Assembly: GCA_017562135.1 (NCBI GenBank)
Contig: QEYB01001401.1
Location: 1-64,000, forward strand
DNA length: 64,000 nucleotides
DNA from: Dipylidium caninum
Lineage: Eukaryota; Platyhelminthes; Cestoda; Cyclophyllidea; Dipylidiidae
Direction of reading: 5' to 3'
Of the stretch, positions 23,226 to 34,043 are shown piece after piece (position 1 is the stretch's first letter; every line of letters begins with the position of its first letter). The notes below the pieces were generated by a model. The model did not search any database and was not told where the DNA came from. It saw only the letters and a program-made list of their open reading frames with translations. A program made the position numbers and the translations under genes.

Positions 23226-23377
23226 ACAGGCCAGGAGGGCGGAAGGCTTGCAAAGTCCCTCCTTACATAAATTCATCTTCGTATATATACAATTGAGTAA
23301 ATTTTTACTATTTTTTTCTTAGCAAAACGACCTGTATGAGCCCCTCAACTGTTGCCATTTATTTACTTGTACGCGCG

Positions 23378-23383
23378 AATAAA
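23378..23383 (+). terminator. T4 poly(A) signal AATAAA
   Basis: Canonical AATAAA 153 nt after the T4 stop codon, aligned with ATTAAA after T3. Confidence 0.65.
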
Positions 23384-23489
23384 ATCGTCCTCTTTTTGAC
23401 AAATTTCCCTTCCTCATGCCATGCAATGTTGGTCATAGTCTGCTGACTCGTAGACACTGCGTCGACTGAAAATATTTGCTATTTCTGGT

Positions 23490-23710
23490 CTTTTTTTCTT
23501 CTCCGTGGTGCCGTTGGATCCTCGTTTGTTTTCTATCTTGCCTGATGACGCCTACACAACTCATGACTGCCTTTGTGCTCTTTTGTTAGCTCCCACACTG
23601 GCACTGATTGTCAGTGACATCAAGAGACAACTGAGTAAGGGAGGAGAATCGTGAGAGTCGCTTGATTGCCACGGAGAGGCGTTGCTCTTCTGCCGTCCTC
23701 TCGCTTAGGG
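23490..23710. repeat. Spacer repeat, copy 2 (after T4)
   Basis: Homologous by eye to 21425-21640. It marks the right-hand end of the T3/T4 tandem duplication; beyond about 23720 the similarity to the T4 upstream region stops. Confidence 0.65.
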
Positions 23711-24841
23711 AACGGCAGCATGCCTCTGCCACATTAATTAAGTACTGGCATCAGGCCTAATTTTGAAAAAAAAGCAATGTTCGCGAATACTGCCAGCTCT
23801 CACGAGTGTGGTTGAGTGGATATTTGAGTGCAATTACACTCCCCTCTAATCGCCTCCTCCGGGCTCTTCGACTCTAACGGAATGGAGTGAGAAACACTCC
23901 ACGCCTTGCAGGATATTTGAAAGTAGTTCAGCGAACACATGCCCGAAGAGGCCACATCAGCGTGCCGGCGACTTCGTGAGGGCGGGAGTGTGCGCGAGGC
24001 ACAAAATTGCGTCTCAGGGTGTGGATGTGCGCCCACAGGCTGAGGACATGCAAGTCGGTGCTCTCACAGTGCCACTATTGAGCGGCTGAAACCCACGAAA
24101 TTGTGCAAATTCTCTGCAATGAACGCAACCTTTTCACAGAACTGCCGCAACAGTGCAATTCCGCATCACCCACCACTGTGTGGCAATTCGACTAAACACT
24201 TTCGCCGTTCCCTTGTGAGGAGAGGAGCGTTTTCACGACGAGGCCTCGTGGATGGTGCTTACGGCAAGACGGCATGCCTGAAGGGGACTGGGAAGTGCCG
24301 AGAGGCGGACGCGGATGCACCTTCCTTTTCCCTCCTCCTCCCCCGCCTCCACTCGTCTGTCACACCAACGCCGAGGACGTTCTCTTTACCGACACTGCCG
24401 CCGTGCTCACCCGCTCCGTTCCGCGTTGCTACGCGTTACGCCCATTCCGGACATTGTTTACGGGTTGCTGGGTTACCTGGTGCCTAACGAGAGTCTCCCT
24501 TACGGTTGCGTAACACTACGCCTGCCTGTTAAACGCCACTGTTTTAATGCACACCTTAAGTCTACACTGCCTTGGGAGCGGAAAGAGAGGAGTGGGGAGG
24601 GTGCGTGGAGGCGTTTTATGCTCTGATTATTCTCATTTCGTCGGAAAGTATGCGGTGACAGTGAAGTGGCAACGCTCTCGCAGAATCGGGCGGAGACGAA
24701 ATGGGGAAGTGCGGGGCAAATGGACGGCAGATCCCCTCGCTTGACAGGCTTTCCGCCACGAAAGGAGACCTTCTGCCTGCTGCGTGGCCCTCCGGAGGAG
24801 GCGGAGAGGCGCACCAGTTCCCCTCCTGTGTTTTGAATGCA

Positions 24842-24860
24842 TACACACACACACACACAC
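24842..24860. repeat. (CA)n microsatellite
   Basis: About nine CA units in a row, in gene-free sequence. Confidence 0.9.
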
Positions 24861-25803
24861 ATGAACAAGAAAGCGTTTCAGTAATGTTGCTCTGCCCGAG
24901 GTTACCAACAAGCGCATCCGTGAGAGCAGTCAAGGTGGCAAGGATTGAGTTAAATCAACCCAACTTAATCTCAGCGAGGCGTTAACAACGGTGTCAGGTG
25001 ACCGAGCTAATCTCCAACCGAGTCACATGCACCGATTTTGCGTGTACCACAAAAATAATGCGGTTTCTCGTAGTCATTGAGACTCTCCGCCAGACTAAGT
25101 GGTGCGAAGAGGTTTTAAACTTGTCCGCCAAAACCACGACCTTTGGATTTAGTGGCCTCTTCATTTGTTTTCAATCCGGACGAAAAACGTAGCCGCTTCT
25201 GAGTCGCCACTGGTGACTCGTCAGCCGGACATGACAACATGGCGAGGTTGACAACGAGGTGTGTGACATTCGATGAGGCGATGGCCTTGGCGATGGCGAT
25301 GATGTTCATAAGGCCGACGCGTCGGAGCCTTCAACACCTCTTCCCCCGCGGCGATTTTCATCGACCTCGGCACACCCGTCGTGGATGTCCCCGACCCCAG
25401 CAGGGGGCACAAGTCTTTTGTCTCCAAAGCCCGACTATTTCGTGAAAAAGCCCCAAGTGGGAGGATGAAAGAGGCTCTCACTCATCCCCTTGCCTTGAGA
25501 CGTTGTCACAAGAATCGACTATTCGATTCGATATTCGCATAGTCTATTCCCCCAACATCTCGTGTTCTGATGGGCCAACGAAGTGGCTGTCGCCTTCCCC
25601 CGCCCCCCTCCCTCTTTTTCTCCCTTTCGCCTAATCCCTGACTAAAATCGTCCGGTCGTGACCGAGGCCTCCTACTGAGGACTGGTCTTACACAGCTGTC
25701 TTCTCTTATGCTCAATGAGAGGCAAAACGATTTGACAGACAACACGATAAGTGTGAGATTTCATCAAAAGGGTTAATTGAAGTGCTACGAGAATAAAACA
25801 GGG

Positions 25804-25830
25804 GAGAGAGAGAGAGAGAGAGAGAGAGAG
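25804..25830. repeat. (GA)n microsatellite
   Basis: About thirteen GA units in a row, in gene-free sequence. Confidence 0.9.
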
Positions 25831-26227
25831 CTAGAGACCACCAGCCCAATTGCCTAGGCTCCAAAGTCCTGTGACTGTGCTGAAGGTAACGAAAGCACCA
25901 GCAAACAATCATGCGGGTTGAATAGAGGCATAGCGGTTAAAAGTGTTGCCAAGTAACGGTCTTTCTTGCGCAACCTTGAACAGTCTCGTTGCCTACCAAC
26001 GCGCTTATTTATGCAGTTGCCAAATTTTGCCTATTTTCATGTTTGGCTGTCTCTGGGGCACAAATTTGAGATGATGTCCCTCTTCGAGCGCCTCGTCATG
26101 TGCCTACGAGACGGTACGACAAGGGGCGGAGGGTGGAGACTCCTCGCACTAAATCGACGTTGAACGAAATGTAGGTAAAGGAGAACTTTCTTCCTCTAGA
26201 CGTGAATCGTTTCGTTGAAGTGCGCCT

Positions 26228-26229
26228 GT

Positions 26230-26260
<31 letters not shown>
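26228..26260. repeat. (GT)n microsatellite
   Basis: About sixteen GT units, interrupted once by TA near the left end. Confidence 0.9.
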
Positions 26261-29200
26261 CGTGGGATAAGCTCAGCTTAAAAATGCACATCTTGCGTAA
26301 AACCTGCCATGTGATGTTTAAGTGTGCATACAATTAGGGGAATTTGTTTTGTGTGTTTGTCGTCCTCCTAAGAGGTGCAATTCCAGAGCCTCTACCCCAT
26401 TGAATAATCCATGTCTGTGTGAAAGTCCACTACGTAACCATTGATAAGCTCGTGTGATGGACTAGGGGAAAGTGAGGCGTATATTTTGCGAAATATTATT
26501 CATTTTTCCTCAATCTGTAGGATATTAGGCGAGAACGAGTGACGGATGGAATTTGAGGCGAAAAAGGGCCGGGACAAATTTCAGTAAAATAAGACATATG
26601 TGATAATACACATATAAGCCTGCGCCACTCTACTTATTCATAATAAGTAGGATGCTTCGAGCCTGAAGCAATAGCAGTTGAAGTACATAAAATGTGACTA
26701 AAGTTTTAACCTCTCTCTTATCGTCTTACGCCTACATCGAATTTGCACCCAATGCAGGAGAAGTTGTTCAAGGGAACAGGGTGGAGATTTCATCCAGGAT
26801 TGTTGTGCACAAACATGAGACGTTAGTTGAAGGCGAATGAAGTGGAGGTAAATAAGCCGTCGAATAACAAAAGTACTCTATTAGTTTCACTCCCTTCTCT
26901 TTCTTTTCCCTTCTTTCACGGCGGTCTTCCTGCACCTGTGGTCGTAGTAACATTTTTGCATGTTTTAATGCGGTCTCATCTCATGATAGTCGATTTTTTT
27001 CTTCACTGACTGATTCACTTAATAATTGACGAAATGCCAAACGAATGTCTCTCAACGTGTCGTCAGCTTATGCAACGCCACTTTTAATTACACAATATAA
27101 TTCCACCTTTAATTTATGATGCAAAACAACTGGGGTCTTGTGAGAAGAAAAACAAAAATTGTGCTCACGAAGATTCCTCAAAAATCCGCCCCTGTCAGTG
27201 AGGAAACAGCATTGGAGGGCGTCGACATCAACTAGTCTCCACGGTTGAGAGAAAGGGAGACGGTGCGAGGTGACGCAGGCCTATGATTTTCGTCATTTTG
27301 TACCAGAAATGACGTATTTTTACCAGCCAACATTGTCACAATATGATGAATTTGCGTGATGGAGAGTAGTGTTAAAAGGAGAGTAAGAAACTGGGTATCT
27401 AACCTTTTGCTCTCCTTTACCTCATTTGCTTTTCTTGGAAGAAGCAAGGAGTATACGATTTAAGATAAGGGGTGACAAAGAAGAGGATATTTGTCGGTAA
27501 AAGGAGGATTTGGAGGTAAACATAGGAGGGGGGAAACGTGAAAAATGACACAGGCGATACGCCGTGACAGGTAAGTGATCACGAGGTGTGACAACCGCCG
27601 CTATATAGGCAAACAAAGAATAATACTATGCTCAATCCTTTTGATAAGGAGTCTAAAGGAAAGGAGATCTGTAATTTCCCTGATCTAAAAGTAGATTTGT
27701 GATTTATTAAATTTGTTTGGTGGATGTCGCTACTTAATTGCATCTAAGTAGCACTAACGGGCACTTGAAGTCGAGCGCGATTGGCGACGATGGTGGCCGC
27801 GTACTCCTGAATAGTGACCAGAAGCTCGGGTGGATATGCTATAGTTTCATTGTTTTTGACATTTTTCTACATTTAGATTGCTGGGAGGAGGGGGGCGGAG
27901 ATCAACAGGCATTTGAAAGTTGACAACAGGCGAGGCGAGGCATGTAAGGTGGTTTAGAGCTCTACGAGGATAAAGAATGAGCGAACGCGGAGGATACACC
28001 CTTTGAGGCAGGAAAGACTGATTAGGCAGCACACTTTAGTCGCGTAGAGTTAAGTTTTAAGATCACGGACTGCCTCCTTTGCCTCCTTTCCCTTAACGAC
28101 GTCACCGTTGATCTGCCCTTGGTGATCCTTGATTAGGCATGCAAAAGAAGATACACGTAATTGTAGCCCAAAGATTGCTTATGTAGACAAGGCAAAAGCT
28201 CTAGTTACTGGCTGTATAAGAAGATTGGTTATTGGGCGTTTGCATTTCCTACAGGAAGCATAACTTCGGGACATCTTAAGTCTCATCGTCGTCATCAACG
28301 ACTGTTCAACGAGTTTTCATTTTTTTTCAGTCTCTTGAAGGAGCGCCCACTGTAAGGGCACTCTGTCGTTTCCTGAGTGTGTATGCCAACCTTGGGGCCT
28401 CCCTGAGGCCGAGTGAGAGCTGACGATCAGTTACCCCTGAACTGTGCCTTTCTGGACTGGATTTTGGGCCTCCATGAATGCACATTTAAAAATGGGCTTT
28501 TAGCATTCCAACTGAGGAATATGTGTCACGTTTTGGTGCTGTTCTCCTCCAAATTACGCAACTGGCGGTGCAGCTTTCCTCCGCCTCGTTGAGAACAGGT
28601 GAAGGCCACAGTAAATTGTTCCAACGCGGAAAAAATGCTCTATGTGCCCACGCTCCACGCTACGTGACTACCCGCAAAAAATCTTTACCTAGAGGCAGAC
28701 CCGACGTTTTTACAATTGACGCTAGCAATCACAAGTAACATGTGAAACGACTATGTGGTGGGATCAGACTGTGAAAGGATGGCGAGAGTCGTCTGACCAG
28801 CTAATATCAGCGGTCTGCTTATTGTTAGTCAAACTTTTTCCCAACATGTCGTCCAACATGCCATTCTCCGAAACATTTTCATCGCATGCGATTGGTCCAT
28901 TCTACTAAAGACGAACTTTTGACTATGAAGTGCGCGGACGAGTTTGTATTTAGTCAGAAGATGTCTCCTGTGCCAATCACCGTGAACCATGGCCTTGCCC
29001 AGGTGCGGTTGTCTTCGACACCGCCACAGCACTTTGGCGTGGAAGTGGAGCCTCTTCCCTAGATCGGCTCGCCTCACGACTAACACGAGATTCGGGGAGA
29101 ATGTGAAGTGTCTTTTTGTGGGCAAGGTGCGTCCTTAAGAGAAATCCCCTCCAGGTAAAGTAATGTACATTTTGCTAGGGGTTCTACGGGCCCTGAGTAG

Positions 29201-30867
29201 GGCAGTTTTGTGGACCGGCGTCAACGATCACCGTCTCATTTAGTATAATTCACCTGCACGGTGAATGATCGCCGCCGAAGGGGTAAAATACCCACTGTAA
29301 TGCATAAACTTTAGCTCCCTGCCACTATGTTGTCATCAGAAATGACTTGGTCCGCAGCTACTCGATTAGGGCAATTTATAATAATTTTGAGGTAAACTAT
29401 TTGTTCATAAATTCAACATTCTCATTCCTTATTACTTCAGCTACTACCGCAAAGAAGTAAGAAGACAGGTAAAAGGGAAGAGAATGAGACATGGGACCAT
29501 AGAGAGTGGTTGAGTTTCATTAGCTTAAAATTTCTCTTCTGGGTGTCGACAACGGCCTTTGCGTTCACCCCATATGCTAAGACAAAACATGGGAACGCAA
29601 CAACGTGGCTTCTCGACCATGTCACAGACTGCGAGGTGATCAAGACATCTTTCTTCTTTTGTGAAGCAGGATATTACCGAACCTAAAAGCGAAAAAGACA
29701 TGACTTTATTACCTCCACCCACTAACCAATCGCAGCAGCGTCCTTGAAACGGAGCTCAGTTATTGGTTGTCGAAGAGAATAGTCAAATTAATTAACCAAA
29801 TTTTTTTCAGGCTGATCAGTTCATAAGAGGGAAACTTCCCTCCGGTAAGAGTGTCATTTATAGGTCTTGGTGTTTCTAGAACAACAAATATTCTTGTTGT
29901 GCTCAAAGCCCACGCAAAGTAGATTATCTCTCTGTTAGATTTTTAGGGCAAATTCGGAGTAAGTATTGCTGAAGATGCAATTTTTCCCGAAGTGACTGAC
30001 GTAGCACGCAGATATTGACGTCACAACATAAGACTTTGCTAAATCACATTATTAAGTGTTTCGTAAGCCAATGCCACATTAATCACACTCATGTGCAAAA
30101 TGAAGTGGTTTAAGTGGAATTTTTTATGGCTGGAATTGGATTAGAAGATTTTTAACACCACTTTTTGGGAGCAAAGACTTTTCAGCACTGCCATCTAACC
30201 CAAACTAGGGCGGAGGAGCGGCCCGTGCTTGGTGACTAGCCTCTTGGTGATCACTCGAATCAGCAGCTTTTAGCGATTTCGATGACGTATTAGATGTAGG
30301 ATCAGTCCACACTCGCGTGTGACTTACCAAAGGAGATAAAGGAGAGAAGGAGGTAGACCAAAACACCTCTCGTAGACACTAGAAAACTGTACGACGCTCG
30401 CATTTATGGCAGGGGAAAGTGGTACAACGGACTGGTCGACGAGTCTCTATAAGTAGCCTTCCACCCTCTCCCTCCCCTCCGTCCGTGACCATCGGGCCTC
30501 AGTAAGTGGCACACAATAAGGATACTTTGCGGTAAAATGTGGTACACTTGTCAAGGAAGTCGTCTGATGATTGGGTGGAATAGTTCTTTCATGGTGTTGA
30601 ATTCTTCGTATTTGCTCGTATCGACCCAACTAAAGAAAATGACAGGTCCACATTTGCAATTTGCCATTGTTTTTCCTTCTAGGTCAGGCGACTCTGTTGC
30701 GAGTCCTGCGGCACACTCATCAACACGTGAAATGGTGACATTCTAGTAGGGAAGGTAAATTTTACATGGTGCTGTTTATATCCATTGTGGCAGACCACTC
30801 CTCGACCGAGTGACAGACGGATACAGTGACTTGGTTACTCCGCTAGCTAATATTCCTCGAGAGGGCG

Positions 30868-30874
30868 TATAAAT
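30868..30874 (+). promoter_or_regulatory. TATA box of ICK-like gene 1
   Basis: TATAAAT lies 50 nt before the start codon. If transcription starts about 30 nt downstream of it, the 5' leader is only about 20 nt. The neighbouring paralogue has the same box 39 nt before its ATG. Confidence 0.7.
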
Positions 30875-30917
30875 ATGAGGTGGAGGTGTATTTTATAAGA
30901 AGGAAATTGCTTATAAG

Positions 30918-32090
30918 ATGTTCGTAACACTGATGCTACTTTTTATATTAAGTAGTATTGGCTTCCTGGGTAAGGCATTAAAATATGGTAAACAATTAGA
31001 CTTACTCACATGACTCTACCACTTCTCGAACTGCTTCATTTACATTTCAGCTGTTTCATTCCTCCATAAGGCTTTATTTATTTTGTTCAATTTGCGCTCA
31101 TGAATTCATTATTTGTAAGGTATGGGTCATCGAGCCGCTGTCAACTGTCAGTAGGCCCATCGGCAAGGACAAGTGGAACGTGCGACAGAAGCACACACTT
31201 TGAGAGGCATCAGCATCCTCGTCAGTTCCACCGTGACGAGTTCTGTCATTAACGCGAATGAACAGGTGGGAAATGAAGGGGGTGGGCGATGGGGGGCGTG
31301 CTTCTCCAGGGCGAGAGAGAACTTCTACCGCCCAGATAAACAAATTTCCCCGCTTACAAATAAATAAGGCCGATGACCGTCTTTCAACAGACTTTTAGCA
31401 TTCACATGCGGCGGATGAAAACAAACAAAGGCGTTGCTGTCGCCACTCACCACGATTTTAGTCCACTAAGGCGAAATACCGGACTGTTAGGCATCGTTTC
31501 CGCACTTGGCCTTGGCATGTTGAAGTGGTGGCTCCGGAGGAAAGCTTCCCGTCTAATCGCCAATTGACCACCGCACCCAACCTTCCACGAAGCCGGGCAT
31601 TTACCTTACGGACACACAAGCGTCGGGCCGCTTTTCCGCCTACCATTTTGTCGCGGTGAACTGCCAGCCCCCTTCTGACCAGGGCACTCTGGTTGCGATT
31701 GAGTTTGAGTGTATAACCCAGTGTCTTTCCACGTCTTCTGTAGGTCCAGTTGATGCGTGCTTGGAGATGCGCAATTGCGTGGGTCACATGGTCGGCTGCG
31801 ACGTCCGGCGCACAGAATGCTGCCCCGAATACAAGTGCTACGTCTATACCGACAGAATTGGGCCCTACTTCGGCAAATGCGTCACTGACGAGGACATTAG
31901 ACGGCTATGGGGCTGTTATAAAACTGGAGTTAATGGTCTCAAATGGAAAGTGCCCTGCACCTACACCGTCTTATGTCTTCGCTCACTTTTTCCTACTTTG
32001 TTGGTGAACGGAGTAAAGGGGCGAGGCTGGGAACCGCTTCAATGTAATGCTCGAGAGCGATTTGATGGTCTGTTAGAGGCGATGAGATGA
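30918..32090 (+). CDS. ICK-like secreted cysteine-rich protein 1
   Basis: Small secreted protein in two exons, 30918-30969 and 31744-32090. Exon 1 encodes a hydrophobic signal peptide (MFVTLMLLFILSSIGFL) and ends in phase 1 at GTAAGG; exon 2 starts after a pyrimidine-rich acceptor in the matching phase. The mature part begins PVDACLEMRNC and has the spacing C-x5-C-x6-C-x6-CC-x4-C-x13-C. The last six cysteines fit an inhibitor cystine knot; the first is extra and may pair with the Cys of WGC soon after the domain. Past the knot the frame stays open for about 64 residues of weaker composition, so a shorter form through an unseen donor is possible. The family is unrecognised. ICK folds occur in neuropeptide-like ligands, protease inhibitors and channel modulators; the sequence does not say which. 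It is paired head-to-tail with a paralogue that has the same exon plan. Confidence 0.7.
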
Positions 32091-32732
32091 AACGGGAGTC
32101 GCGAGGACTGCGAGAGGCTCTGAGACGCATAGCAGACTCGAGACAAGACCCTGTAACTCCATTGGAGAGGGTCACGAAATATGACAGAAGACTTTCGTGA
32201 TTGCGCTCCATCAACTAAGTGCTTAAATTAAACACGTAGTCTCAATCCTTCTGTCGTACTCAAATTAGCTTAACCCTTTCCTTTGAGGTCGGTAGCAAGG
32301 TGATGGGGAGGAAGCGGATTCCCGCTAGTTTTCACCGGCGGCGTGGGGCGAATCCACTTACTTCCGGTAACTCGTTCCCCTTCGAGTTGACGTGTGTTGA
32401 AAAGTTTAGGATGAGTTCACTAGGCGATGGCTCCGCGTGAGACCATCACCTCCATTCGCCTTTTATGAGAGGCCGATTACTTGTTCTGATCGCCTAACCG
32501 CTAAAATGGCCGTCGTAACCGCTTGCGGAGTAACCAAAGCTGGTGTCCAAATATGTGCCGAGTGTTGGCAAGGCACATAAACCGTGGTGATTCTCGATTT
32601 GGCGCAATTGTATGGAAACACACACCCATTAATCAGTGGTCGACGTGTCCGTACCAATTCGGATGTCGCAACACTTACTTGTAACACTTTTTATCTATTT
32701 TTATTGGAAAGGGCACATTCTCCAAGAGGTGG

Positions 32733-32739
32733 TATAAAT
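32733..32739 (+). promoter_or_regulatory. TATA box of ICK-like gene 2
   Basis: TATAAAT, the same heptamer as in gene 1, lies 39 nt before the ATG, predicting a leader of about ten bases. Confidence 0.7.
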
Positions 32740-32771
32740 TACGGAACTGTGACATTGTGAGTTAAACCAAA

Positions 32772-33533
32772 ATGTCGCCATACACCGCGAGCATCACCTT
32801 CCTCGTATTCGCGACACACTTAGTTGGTAAGATGGGACATTTGGACAAGAATTACGTATTTCTAACCTTGAGAGGCTTGTTCTCACTACAGACCGGACAA
32901 CAACGATGTGGCCACATGTGGAAACAATCTGACTTACGTGCTGATGACAATGAGAAGGAGAGTTGGGCGAAGAGTATCATTTCCACCCATAAATTGGTAT
33001 AAGGTCTAACAAAAGTGTCAAAAGATTTTACGTAGGTTGAACCAACTAACTCGGCGCTTCACTGACAGGGGAGAAGTAATTGATCATTAAAGGATTTACT
33101 TCATGAGTCTATTTTCCCCCATTATTGTGAGTTTCTGAATATACAGCAGAAATTCAGTGGTCATGATGGGGGGTGATGATACAGGACGCTCTACTTTGGC
33201 TGTTTCCTGGAGTCTGTCGACACCAAACGAGGAAATAGGGCTCCTTCGAAAACTGTGTTCTTTTTAATGAGTAATGCCCTCTCAACGCACCCGTTATTTA
33301 TGTTTTCTATTTCGATTGCAGCTCTGACAATGTGCTGTATGAACAGCAAAATTTGTACTCATTACAAAGCACCCTGCGATCTGCGAGATTCAAAATGCTG
33401 CCCAGGCATGTGGTGCGTGCATGACAATTTTCATCCCAATTTACCTCGATACGTTGGCCGCTGCCTCTATCCTCACTTCGACAAGGTCAACCATCCTCCA
33501 CCTTTCGTCAATAGCTCGTCCCACAAGGTTTAA
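32772..33533 (+). CDS. ICK-like secreted cysteine-rich protein 2
   Basis: Two-exon gene, 32772-32826 and 33322-33533, encoding 88 residues. Exon 1 is a signal peptide (MSPYTASITFLVFATHLV) ending in phase 1 at GTAAGA, as in gene 1. Exon 2 gives TMCCMNSKIC followed by C-x6-C-x6-CC-x4-C-x15-C, so the spacing matches gene 1 except for two more residues in the last loop and one more cysteine at the start: eight cysteines, an even number. The tail (about 20 residues, ending in SSSHKV) is short. AATAAA starts only three bases after the stop. The shared spacing, intron position and phase, and TATA spacing show that the two genes are tandem duplicates despite low sequence identity, which suggests fast change in the loops. 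Function is unknown; secretion is inferred from the signal peptide. Confidence 0.78.
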
Positions 33534-33535
33534 CT

Positions 33536-33541
33536 AATAAA
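33536..33541 (+). terminator. Poly(A) signal AATAAA of ICK-like gene 2
   Basis: AATAAA starts three bases after the TAA stop, giving a 3' UTR of perhaps 20-30 nt. Further AATAAA hexamers near 33675 and 33797 are alternatives. Confidence 0.6.
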
Positions 33542-34043
33542 TGGCAAAGATGCCTTTATGATGAATGTACAAACTCATGTAAGCGGGTAAATATGGGGCG
33601 GGCGGAAGGGAAAATATGGTTTGATGCTTTAGAAGAAAATAAGCAAATAAGTCTTCCACACAAGATTTCTTGTAATAAACACGAGGGGTGAAATGCAGGA
33701 GCAAGAAAAAAGCATTTTCAAAAAGCTTGACCCTCATAAGTGCGCGATATGTGACGCGGGTTTTTGCGATGACAAGCCTTAAGACTCTTGTAGATGAATA
33801 AATATTCCTTTCTTGCCATCTCGACCAGTGGCGTGGGGTAACTCCGTTAATTCTCTCAAAATCGAACACGCACGTAACATTAGTAGGGACAAACAAATTT
33901 ACTTGTGTAAGTAGTGCAAAATATCCGGCTATGAATATTGCTTGATTAGTTTACTGTTTTAAATATTCTATGGCATACCCGCTGATGGCGGATTGAGGTC
34001 ACCACTTCCGACCGCAATAGCCTACCGAGCCGCTACGCCAGTC

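Larger units (their letters stand above)
23711..30867. other. Gene-poor stretch with microsatellites
   Basis: No gene could be supported in about 7 kb. Dinucleotide repeats are obvious: CA at 24842-24860, GA at 25804-25830 and GT at 26228-26260. A TATA-like CTATAAG at about 30447 has no clear gene after it. Around 28.83-29.13 kb both strands are open for about 90 codons, without a recognisable motif on either. Confidence 0.5.

Noticed and set aside
28829..29125. About 98-codon ORF on the minus strand, also open on the plus strand
   Set aside because: Checked for transposase-like motifs; none found on either strand.
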